Below the pieces are notes generated by a model. The model was not told where the DNA came from and searched no databases. It saw only the letters and a list, made by a program, of their open reading frames with translations. 33,569 nucleotides of DNA from an uncultured Brachyspira sp. (GTDB lineage Bacteria > Spirochaetota > Brachyspiria > Brachyspirales > Brachyspiraceae). A program made the position numbers and the translations under genes. The stretch covers positions 1-33,569 of the forward strand of contig NZ_CAKVGN010000028.1 of assembly GCF_934747485.1 (NCBI RefSeq), in the 5' to 3' direction. Of the stretch, positions 8,951-16,274 are shown one piece after another. Position 1 is the stretch's first letter. Each line of letters opens with the position of its first letter.

Positions 8951-9018
8951 CATAACAACAAAAAATAATTTTTTAAGCTATAAACTCGTTTCTCATTTAT
9001 AGCTTAAAACAATAGGAG
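8951..9018 (+). promoter_or_regulatory. Leader hairpin before paralog 2
   Basis: A perfect 14-bp inverted repeat (8971-8984 and 8996-9009) with an 11-nt loop ends five bases before the AGGAG ribosome binding site (9014-9018). No T-run follows, so it is not a standard terminator; it could tune translation or mRNA stability. The flanks CATAACAAC (8951-8959) and AATAGGAG (9011-9018) are contiguous in the leader of paralog 3 (11740-11756). This suggests the hairpin is an insertion into a shared leader. Confidence 0.6.
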
Positions 9019-9023
9019 TTTTT

Positions 9024-10448
9024 ATGATGGAAAATATATTTGACTTTCTATTAAATCAAGATGACAATACTAAGTTTATTATAGGTTTAGTTTTTATTAT
9101 TATCTTTTATATTATTTTTATGTATATAAAGAAGCGTTCAAAGGAATGGTATTCTAAAAATAAAATAATAGTAGATGGAAAAGATTTCTTTATGCTTAAA
9201 GATAAAGTAAATAATATATATATTAACTGCTACAGATATAAAGATGAGGCTTATGCAAAATGGTTTAACGATCACCATTCTAAAATGGAGGATATACTAT
9301 CATTAAACAACAATTGGGCAGAAGATGAACGAAAAAGACAATTTGACAGTTTTGCAAATGAATATTTTGACAGTTTCCCAAGTCAAATATTTATAAATAA
9401 CGGCGATGAATTAATTATTCATGAAACTAGTAAATTATACATAGATGAAATTGTGGTTTACCATGATTATGACAAAAAATATTTTAAGGATTTATATTAC
9501 AGACAATACAAAATAGAAACCCCTTTTCAATATTATGAATTTAATCCAAATGATAAACCTAAATTTGAGGGCTGGTATTCAAAAGAAGATGTAAGAGACA
9601 AATTAGCAAGTATAACATTCAAAAAAGAATTAGATTATGAAAGAACATCTACAATTGAATATACAATGGATATTGAAAATAAAATAATAGAAGGAGTTTT
9701 TGAAGTTATTAGAAAGCCTGAAATAGAAGTAAAACAATTTTATGTTCCAATTGAACAGATGAGTTTTCCTGATAAATTATCTTACAAATATGAAGGTTTG
9801 GGAGTTGATGAAACAAAGAAAATGCTTACTAATTATTTATTTAATTTCAATTACCCTTTTATTAAAGGAAAAGAAAAAATAAATATGGCTATCAGCGGAT
9901 CTTATAATTTTGATGAAAGATTCAAACAAGAAAAAGGAAAAGAACTTGAAGAGAAATTGAACCATAAAAATGCACTTTTTGATATATTCTGTCCTTTAGA
10001 TTATATTGGTCTTATATATTATAGGAAATTTAAAGACTTTAGATGCCTTGATATATCATACTATGATGATGAAGTAATATGCATATACAAAAGAACTGTA
10101 GAAACAGATAAAGATACTAAAAAAGCTATTGTAAAGAATAATTCTCTTATATTTGAATTAGATAGTGAAAAAAGTATAAGTTCCTATTTAAAAGATTTCG
10201 TTACTGATAATAAAGAGTTGTTATCTAAATATGATATTTCTGATTATTTTTATGACAATATAGATAATTTAATATTTCTTTTAACAGATACAGGAATTAT
10301 TGTAATGCCTGAATATTCTGATTTAGATATTAATTACTCTGCAGATGAATATGAAGAAATTGCAGAAAGAATATTTATACCTATAGATAATTTAAAAAAT
10401 TATTTAAATGAAAGTCATTATTTATTTAATTTTTTTAATGGGAAATAA
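9024..10448 (+). CDS. Membrane-anchored protein, paralog 2 of the three-gene family
   Basis: This 474-aa protein has one membrane helix (about 18-35, IIGLVFIIIFYIIFMY) followed by lysines and the large shared domain, so it looks like a single-pass anchored protein without ankyrin repeats. Shared blocks: FMLKDKVNNIYINCY (56-70), QIFINNGDE, IEYTMDIE, EGVFEVIRKP, GKEKINMAISG, YYDDEVICIYKR, SYLKDFV and DNIDNLIFLLTDTGIIVMP, ending HYLFNFFNGK. A Tyr/Asp-rich stretch (PEYSDLDINYSADEYEE) near the end is unique to this copy. Two adjacent ATGs (9024 and 9027) follow AGGAG; either is possible. Expression may be affected by the 14-bp hairpin just upstream. Function unknown; no catalytic motif is visible. 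Confidence 0.8.
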   Translation: MMENIFDFLLNQDDNTKFIIGLVFIIIFYIIFMYIKKRSKEWYSKNKIIVDGKDFFMLKDKVNNIYINCYRYKDEAYAKWFNDHHSKMEDILSLNNNWAEDERKRQFDSFANEYFDSFPSQIFINNGDELIIHETSKLYIDEIVVYHDYDKKYFKDLYYRQYKIETPFQYYEFNPNDKPKFEGWYSKEDVRDKLASITFKKELDYERTSTIEYTMDIENKIIEGVFEVIRKPEIEVKQFYVPIEQMSFPDKLSYKYEGLGVDETKKMLTNYLFNFNYPFIKGKEKINMAISGSYNFDERFKQEKGKELEEKLNHKNALFDIFCPLDYIGLIYYRKFKDFRCLDISYYDDEVICIYKRTVETDKDTKKAIVKNNSLIFELDSEKSISSYLKDFVTDNKELLSKYDISDYFYDNIDNLIFLLTDTGIIVMPEYSDLDINYSADEYEEIAERIFIPIDNLKNYLNESHYLFNFFNGK

Positions 10449-10475
10449 TTGATTTGTAATGTATAAATATAGAAT

Positions 10476-10504
10476 TTGATTTTGTTTTAATTATTATCTA
10501 TACT
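10476..10504 (+). promoter_or_regulatory. Promoter of the toxin-antitoxin pair
   Basis: TTGATT (10476-10481), a 17-bp spacer and TATACT (10499-10504) form a good sigma-70-type promoter about 40 bases before the antitoxin ATG. An 8-bp palindrome GTTTAAAC (10519-10526) lies just past the expected start of transcription and could be the operator for autorepression, as is usual for such modules. Confidence 0.6.
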
Positions 10505-10544
10505 ATTAATAAGTAATTGTTTAAACGATTGTTAAGGAATAATT

Positions 10545-10718
10545 ATGACAGTTAAAGAAGAATTAATAAATATTATAGACAATATGCCTGAAGAAAATTT
10601 AGCTAAAATTATTGACATGATAAAAGAACAGCAATATTTAGATGAAGCTATTAGTATGGAAGATAATGGAAAAGTTATAGTTAAAACTTTAGAGGAACTT
10701 GAAGAGCTTGAAAAATGA
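10545..10718 (+). CDS. Putative antitoxin of the YoeB-type module
   Basis: This 57-aa protein begins MTVKEELINIIDNMPEENL and ends KTLEELEELEK. It is acidic and helical, and its stop overlaps the toxin start in an ATGA (10715-10718), the usual coupling in toxin-antitoxin pairs. AAGGA (10534-10538) lies six bases before the ATG. The N-terminal helix (MPEENLAKIIDMIKE) resembles the short RelB/DUF2281-like antitoxins. The sequence does not look like YefM/Phd, the common partner of YoeB. The acidic C-terminal tail should bind and block the toxin; the N-terminal part may bind DNA. Role assigned mainly from position. Confidence 0.75.
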   Translation: MTVKEELINIIDNMPEENLAKIIDMIKEQQYLDEAISMEDNGKVIVKTLEELEELEK

Positions 10719-10972
10719 AAATAGTTTTTAATGAGAGAGCTTGGCAGGAATATATGTTTTGGGTGTCTAATGATAAAATGATTGTAAAAAAGATTAATGA
10801 ACTTATTAAAGATATTATTAGAGATACATATTCTGGTATTGGTAAACCTGAAAAATTAAAATATGATAAAAAAGATTTATATTCCAGACGAATTAACTTG
10901 GAGCATAGATTAGTTTATCATATAGAAAATGATAATTTAATAATCACTTCTTGTAAATATCATTATAATTAA
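10715..10972 (+). CDS. yoeB: YoeB/Txe family mRNA interferase toxin
   Basis: This 85-aa protein is the toxin of a type II toxin-antitoxin pair. YoeB-family toxins cleave mRNA at the ribosomal A site and stop translation. It matches the family along its whole length: IVKKINELIKDI, GKPEKLKY, SRRINLEHRLVYHI and a CKYHY end. The E. coli YoeB catalytic residues fall at the same positions here: Glu46, Arg65, His83 and Tyr84, so it should be active. Its start overlaps the antitoxin stop. An AlkD-like gene starts 34 bases after its stop and may be co-transcribed. The pair is set between two members of a membrane-protein family, a typical accessory location. Confidence 0.93.
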   Translation: MKIVFNERAWQEYMFWVSNDKMIVKKINELIKDIIRDTYSGIGKPEKLKYDKKDLYSRRINLEHRLVYHIENDNLIITSCKYHYN

Positions 10973-10994
10973 AGAATATCCTTTTTATAAAATC

Positions 10995-11000
10995 AGGAGA
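10995..11000 (+). promoter_or_regulatory. Ribosome binding site that supports a TTG start
   Basis: AGGAGA ends six bases before TTG 11007. The first in-frame ATG lies about 50 codons inside the conserved repeats, so this site decides the start. Confidence 0.75.
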
Positions 11001-11006
11001 ATATAG

Positions 11007-11612
11007 TTGAAAGATTACATTAAAAGTTTAGAAAAAGAATTTTCAGAAATAAGCAATGGATTTAAAGAAATAGAAAAGAAAGCTTTATATGATTTCAAAT
11101 CTAATAATCATATTAAAGAATTAGCATATTTATCTTATAAATCGGATTCATATCAAGTAAGAATGTACTCAGTATTCTTATTTGGTTATTTATCCGAAGA
11201 CAAAGAAATTCTTAATTTTATGAAAGATATAGTTTCAAAAGACAATAATTGGAGAGTTCAGGAAATATTGGCAAAGTCTTTTGATGAATATTGTAAAAGA
11301 TTAGGATACGAAAAATCTATTATTGATGAATGGTTAAATGATAGTAATCCTAATACAAGACGTGCTGTAACTGAAGGTTTAAGAATATGGACAAACAAAC
11401 CATATTTCAAAGAAAATCCTATTGAAGCAATTAAAAGATTATCAAATCTAAAGCAGGATAATAGTGAATATGTAAGAAAATCTGTAGGTAATGCTTTAAG
11501 AGATATAAGTAAAAAATATCCCAAATTAATTGAAACAGAATTAAATAATTGGAATTTAGAAATAAAAGAAATAAAACAAGTTTATAAATTAGCAAGTAAA
11601 TTTATGAAATAA
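11007..11612 (+). CDS. AlkD/AlkC-like HEAT-repeat protein (possible DNA glycosylase)
   Basis: This 201-aa all-helical protein is made of HEAT-like repeats: KELAYLSYKSDSYQVRMYSV, DNNWRVQEILAKSF, NPNTRRAVTEGLRIW, and NSEYVRKSVGNALRDISKKYP. This pattern, with Arg-rich turns and Trp residues, is that of DNA alkylation repair proteins of the AlkC/AlkD group, which excise alkylated bases. Trp393-type positions cannot be mapped without an alignment, so activity is unproven; a non-enzymatic HEAT scaffold is the alternative. It starts at TTG, supported by AGGAGA six bases before. It lies 34 bases after the YoeB toxin gene and may share its transcript. Confidence 0.72.
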   Translation: MKDYIKSLEKEFSEISNGFKEIEKKALYDFKSNNHIKELAYLSYKSDSYQVRMYSVFLFGYLSEDKEILNFMKDIVSKDNNWRVQEILAKSFDEYCKRLGYEKSIIDEWLNDSNPNTRRAVTEGLRIWTNKPYFKENPIEAIKRLSNLKQDNSEYVRKSVGNALRDISKKYPKLIETELNNWNLEIKEIKQVYKLASKFMK

Positions 11613-11761
11613 GTTTATAAATTAAATTTTGATTAAGTAAAAAGTTTAAGTAATAATAATTTATTAAGATTAAAAATATAACAAATGAGCCAAAGCAGCT
11701 GAGAAGTTTAGTTAGTATCTTACATTAATCTGAGGCGAGCATAACAACAATAGGAGATATT

Positions 11762-13039
11762 ATGAAAAATTTAATAACTAAATTATTTATGGATAAAGAT
11801 ATAATAATTTTATTAGCAGTAGTGATTTTAGTAGCTATTGTCATAATAATTATTAATATACCTAAAAATAATGCTAAAAAAAATCCTGTAAGATTTTATA
11901 AAAATAATTTTTTTATGCTTAAAGATAAAGTAAACAATATATATGTTTATGTTTATGAGCATAGAACAAATGATAATTATAATGATTTATATTTGCCTAA
12001 AAGTGATGTTTTTTCATATATAGGAAGAATATATATAAATAATGATAATGGGTTTATTATAAATGATGTTTACTTTTCATCTGAGAGAATAGCAGTTAAA
12101 GATTATTATGATAAACCAATTTTAACAACTAAACACTCATTAGAGGGTAATAGAAGTTATAAATATGAGCCTGCAACTTTTGCTGAAATAAAATTCAAAA
12201 CCAAATTAGATGATACCTCAAAATCACAAATTGAATATGTTATTGAGTTTAAGCCTTATGACAGTATTGCTTACTATGTTGGTGATAATATTAAAAAAAC
12301 TTTAAGAGAGCCTGTAAAAATAGAAGGCGTTTTTGAAATTATAAGAGAAGATGAAGCAGAAATAATAAGGCTGCATAATGTAGAAATATTTAATTTGATT
12401 AATTATGAAGGTGTTTTATATATGTCTGAGAAAATATTCTCTGCTAATATATTTAATTTTGATTATCTTTTTATAAGTGGAAAAGAAAAAATAAATTCAT
12501 ATATTAATGGAGTTAGAGAGTTTTCAGAAGAGTTTTTGCAAGATAAAATAAAAGAAAATAAAGACATGGTTGAACTTTATGTGAAAGATTCTAAAAAAAG
12601 ACATTGGAAATCATTAATGAACGAGAGTATCTTAAATTATATTGATAATTATGATGATTATTATAATGAACTTAAAGAGTTTAAAAGTTTTAATATATTA
12701 TACTATGATGATAAAACAATATCTTTATATAAAAGAGCTTTAAAAGTAGAAGATTTAGAGCTTTCTGAAATAGATAATATGTTTATGACATTTGAGTTAG
12801 AGAGTCAAAAATTAATAAGCCCCTATCTTAAAGACTTAGTAAATGACAGTGAAGAAATATTAAAAAAATATAATGCTCCAAAAGATTTTTATTCTAATAT
12901 GGATAATTTAATTTTTGGCATCACAGATTCATTTATTATAATAATGAAAGAAAAAGGATATGGAAAAATATTTATTGATAATAAGAATATAAAAGAGTAT
13001 GTAAATAAAGAACATTATTTGTCTTATTTATTTAATTGA
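11762..13039 (+). CDS. Membrane-anchored protein, paralog 3 of the three-gene family
   Basis: This 425-aa protein has an N-terminal membrane helix (about 14-32) followed by the shared domain. Blocks: FMLKDKVNNIYVYVY (51-65), RIYINNDNG, IEYVIEF, IEGVFEIIRED, SGKEKINSYINGV, YYDDKTISLYKR, PYLKDLVNDSEEIL and NMDNLIFGITDSFIIIMKE, ending HYLSYLFN. It is closest to paralog 2 at the DNA level around the first block, where about 30 bases are nearly identical. AGGAG with the preceding CATAACAACAAT is also shared with paralog 2's leader. No ankyrin repeats and no recognised enzyme motif. The 149-base gap before it holds the leader and little else. Confidence 0.8.
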   Translation: MKNLITKLFMDKDIIILLAVVILVAIVIIIINIPKNNAKKNPVRFYKNNFFMLKDKVNNIYVYVYEHRTNDNYNDLYLPKSDVFSYIGRIYINNDNGFIINDVYFSSERIAVKDYYDKPILTTKHSLEGNRSYKYEPATFAEIKFKTKLDDTSKSQIEYVIEFKPYDSIAYYVGDNIKKTLREPVKIEGVFEIIREDEAEIIRLHNVEIFNLINYEGVLYMSEKIFSANIFNFDYLFISGKEKINSYINGVREFSEEFLQDKIKENKDMVELYVKDSKKRHWKSLMNESILNYIDNYDDYYNELKEFKSFNILYYDDKTISLYKRALKVEDLELSEIDNMFMTFELESQKLISPYLKDLVNDSEEILKKYNAPKDFYSNMDNLIFGITDSFIIIMKEKGYGKIFIDNKNIKEYVNKEHYLSYLFN

Positions 13040-13115
13040 GCAATATAAAAAATATTATGTTGAATAATAAAAAAAATCTATTGTAAGTTATTTTAAAATA
13101 AATTATTATAATAAA

Positions 13116-14237
13116 ATGAAGATAAAAAAAATAGCTATAATGCATCCTACTTTTGGATATAACGGCGGGGCAGAGAATGTAATACTTGCTACAGTTAAGC
13201 ATTTGTATGAGAAGTATAATATTGAGTGTTGTATTTATACTTATAGATTAAGAGAAAATGTTCCAGATTATATAAAACAAATAAAAACTGAGATAACTTT
13301 AAATCCATTTATCTTTAGGAAAACTGCTAAATTTTTGGCATATCAATTAAAAGATTATGATGCAATATTGATTCATAATTTTCCAGCAACTATATTTTTT
13401 GGTTTGGCTTATAAATATGCTAAAAAGAACTCTATAAAACTTCCTAAAAGTTTTTGGTATTGTCATGAACCGAGTGTTAGACTTTATGGCGAAGATGATA
13501 AAAGTTATAAGGCTAAGCAGAAAACTTTAGATTTTGTGGCACGCTATACTATGAAGTTAGATAGGTTAGGTGTGAGTGTTATAGATTATATAATGGCTAA
13601 TAGTGAGAGAACTTCAAATTCTGTAAGGCGTGTTTATAATAGAGACAGCAAAGTTATATATCCTTGTGTAACTGGTTTTGATGATATTATGAATATAAGA
13701 GAGGCAGAGCATTTTTTTTATGTGGGAAGATTAGAAAAAGTTAAGAATATAGAAAATGCTATAATTGCTTTTAAGAGTTTTTTAGAGAGAATTGATAATA
13801 AAGATTTGAAGTTTATAATAGCCGGAAAAGGCAGATATGAAGAGAAATTAAAAAAATTAGTTTACACTATTGGAATGGAGAGAAATATTATATTTGTTGG
13901 TTTTGTCAGTGATGAAGAGAAGAAGGATTTACTTAATAGAAGCTACTGTCTTGTTATGCCTGCTATCAATGAACCTTTTGGGCTTACTGTTATAGAGGCA
14001 CTTTACTCTTCTTGTATTTCTATTATTTCAAAACATTCTGGTGTTTATGAGGCTGCCAAAGATTGCAGCATAAGCTGTGATATGAGCAGTGTTAATGATA
14101 TATCTAATTCTATGTATGAAGTATATATTAATAATAACAACATAAAAAGAAAATTACTTTCTAACGACATTTTATCAATTTTTAGAGTGGAAAATTATTG
14201 TTCAAGTATCTTAGAGTATATTGAAAATAGCTTGTAA
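13116..14237 (+). CDS. GT4-family glycosyltransferase
   Basis: This 373-aa cytoplasmic GT-B enzyme should transfer a sugar from a nucleotide-sugar donor to a glycan or lipid acceptor. The N-terminal acceptor domain has the opening MHPTFGYNGGAENV (9-22). The C-terminal donor domain (from about 198) has FYVGRLEKVKN (201-211), FIIAGKGRYEEKL, and the EX7E motif EPFGLTVIE (Glu286 and Glu294) that binds the nucleotide-sugar. Length is normal for GT4. There is no clear ribosome binding site before ATG 13116. The next gene on the same strand is an acyl-CoA synthetase 90 bases on. Sugar and acceptor are unknown; lipooligosaccharide or glycoprotein synthesis are possibilities. Confidence 0.88.
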   Translation: MKIKKIAIMHPTFGYNGGAENVILATVKHLYEKYNIECCIYTYRLRENVPDYIKQIKTEITLNPFIFRKTAKFLAYQLKDYDAILIHNFPATIFFGLAYKYAKKNSIKLPKSFWYCHEPSVRLYGEDDKSYKAKQKTLDFVARYTMKLDRLGVSVIDYIMANSERTSNSVRRVYNRDSKVIYPCVTGFDDIMNIREAEHFFYVGRLEKVKNIENAIIAFKSFLERIDNKDLKFIIAGKGRYEEKLKKLVYTIGMERNIIFVGFVSDEEKKDLLNRSYCLVMPAINEPFGLTVIEALYSSCISIISKHSGVYEAAKDCSISCDMSSVNDISNSMYEVYINNNNIKRKLLSNDILSIFRVENYCSSILEYIENSL

Positions 14238-14327
14238 TATTTTTTATATATATTATTATAGTTAAAAGTAATTATTTTTGTAATATAGTAATAATTAACT
14301 ATTTTAAAAATCATGATTGGGGGATTT

Positions 14328-16199
14328 ATGAAAGAATATAATTCTATAGCTAGTGCTTTTTTTGATACTGTAAAGGAAATGCCTCAAAGCCCTGCTTATA
14401 GATATAGAAACAATAATGGCGAAAAAGTAACTATAGTATATAAAAAATTATATGAAAAAATAAATGCTCTTGCTAAGGCATTTGATGCCAAAGGATTATC
14501 TGGTAAGCATGTTGCTATATTTTCAGAAAACCGCATAGAGTGGTTTATATGTGATATGGCACTTTTAGCTATAGGGTCAGCAGATGTTCCTAGGGGAAAT
14601 GATTCTACATCAGAGGAATTAAATTATATAATAGAGCATAGTGATTCAATGGCTGTAATAGTGGAGAATCAGTATGTGTTAAATAAAATAGATAAATCTT
14701 CTAAAAAAATACCGCTTATAATTGTTTTAGATAATTCTATTCATGATCCAAAAAATAATATTTATTCATTTAGTAAGTTTTTGGAATTTGGAGAAGAGGC
14801 TTTAAATGGTGATGATGAGTTTGCTGTAAAAAAGGCTTCAAAACTTAATAATGACAATATAGCAACTATAATATATACATCAGGTACAACAGGAAAACCT
14901 AAAGGAGTAATTCTCACTCATGGTAATATTTTGCATAATGTGAGAGTGCTGCCTGATATAATAAAACTTCAAAGAGGAGAGAAACTTTTAACTGTTCTTC
15001 CTATATGGCATATCTATGAAAGAACAATTTCTTATGTTACAGCTATTTTTGGATGTTTTACAGCTATTACTAATAAGAGAGATTTGAAGAATGATTTTGT
15101 AGAGGAGAAGCCGGATATATTTATATCAGTGCCGGCAATTTGGGTTAATATATATAATGGAGTTATGAAAAATATAGATAAAAAGCCTTTTGCGGTAAAA
15201 ATGATGATTAAATCTTTTATACAGGGCTCTGTTAGATATATAAGAAATTTAAGATATCAAAATAATATGGTTTATCTTCTTGGAGATGAAAAAAAGGAAA
15301 GCAAAAAGATAGAATATGATATATTGCCTTTAGACCCTATGAGTCATAAGATGGCACAAAATTTAGTTTATAAGAAAATAAAAGAACTCACGGGCGGCAG
15401 ACTTCGCTTAACTATCTCAGGAGGCGGAGCTTTGCCTATGTATATAGAAGATTTTATAGAAGCTACTGGAATTAATTTGGTTGTTGGTTGGGGTATTACA
15501 GAAACTGCACCTGTAGTAACTCTAAGGTCTCCTTTTAAAAACTATAGAGGAACTTGCGGAGCACCTGTTCCAGAGGTACAAATAGAAGTAAGAGATAAAA
15601 ATGGAAATATTTGTAAAGACGGAGAGATGGGAGTATGCTATATTAAAGGTCCTAATATTTTTAAAGAGTATTACAAAGATAAAGAACTAACTATACAGGC
15701 TAAAAAAGATGGCTTCTTTAATTCAGGAGATTTGGGAGCTTATACAAAACAAGGTGAAATAGTGCTTACAGGAAGGGCTAAAGAGACTATAGTTCTTTTA
15801 ACAGGTGAAAATGTTGAGCCTCAGCCTATAGAAAATAAGGCTATGGAATCTAAATATATTTCTCAGATAATGCTTGTAGGTCAGGATAAGGCATCTACTG
15901 GTGCTATAGTTGTGATAGATAAAGAGAATGTTAAAGAGTTTTTGGATAAACATAAAATACATTACAATGAAGATGATATAGAAAGCTCTAAAGAGGTTGT
16001 TAAGCTTATTAAAAATGAATTAAATAGATTAGTTAATAGTAAAAATGGTTTTAGACCTTATGAAATTATCTCTAAACTTATTATAACAAGCAAGGACTTT
16101 ACTATAGAAAATGGCTTACTTACTCAGTCATTAAAAATAAAAAGACATAAAATAATGGAAGCATATAGAGATCAAATAGAAGAGCTTTACAAAAAATAA
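14328..16199 (+). CDS. Long-chain acyl-CoA synthetase (AMP-binding)
   Basis: This 623-aa enzyme activates fatty acids to acyl-CoA through an acyl-adenylate, using ATP and CoA. The ANL-superfamily motifs are present in order: IIYTSGTTGKPKG (181-193), LPIWHIYERT (224-233), GWGITETAPVV (387-397), NSGDLGAYTKQGEIVLTGRAKE (around 465-486), and a C-terminal KIKRHK lysine motif. An insertion at about 300-355 is typical of bacterial FadD15-like long-chain enzymes. The start is ATG 14328, with GGGGGA just upstream; an in-frame ATG at 14313 lies before that site and was rejected. A terminator follows the stop. Confidence 0.93.
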   Translation: MKEYNSIASAFFDTVKEMPQSPAYRYRNNNGEKVTIVYKKLYEKINALAKAFDAKGLSGKHVAIFSENRIEWFICDMALLAIGSADVPRGNDSTSEELNYIIEHSDSMAVIVENQYVLNKIDKSSKKIPLIIVLDNSIHDPKNNIYSFSKFLEFGEEALNGDDEFAVKKASKLNNDNIATIIYTSGTTGKPKGVILTHGNILHNVRVLPDIIKLQRGEKLLTVLPIWHIYERTISYVTAIFGCFTAITNKRDLKNDFVEEKPDIFISVPAIWVNIYNGVMKNIDKKPFAVKMMIKSFIQGSVRYIRNLRYQNNMVYLLGDEKKESKKIEYDILPLDPMSHKMAQNLVYKKIKELTGGRLRLTISGGGALPMYIEDFIEATGINLVVGWGITETAPVVTLRSPFKNYRGTCGAPVPEVQIEVRDKNGNICKDGEMGVCYIKGPNIFKEYYKDKELTIQAKKDGFFNSGDLGAYTKQGEIVLTGRAKETIVLLTGENVEPQPIENKAMESKYISQIMLVGQDKASTGAIVVIDKENVKEFLDKHKIHYNEDDIESSKEVVKLIKNELNRLVNSKNGFRPYEIISKLIITSKDFTIENGLLTQSLKIKRHKIMEAYRDQIEELYKK

Positions 16200-16224
16200 T
16201 ATTTTAAAATAATATTTAAAATTA

Positions 16225-16262
16225 AAAAAGCGAAAGGTTAACTAATACCCTTCGCTTTTTTA
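16225..16262. terminator. Bidirectional terminator between converging genes
   Basis: Arms AAAAAGCGAAAGG (16225-16237) and CCCTTCGCTTTTT (16248-16260) pair over 13 positions with one mismatch and a 10-nt loop. T-runs follow on both strands, so it can end the acyl-CoA synthetase transcript and the minus-strand CpdB-like transcript. Confidence 0.88.
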
Positions 16263-16274
16263 TTATAATACTTT

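Noticed and set aside
14313..14327. Earlier ATG for the acyl-CoA synthetase
   Set aside because: It lies before the GGGGGA site, which serves ATG 14328.
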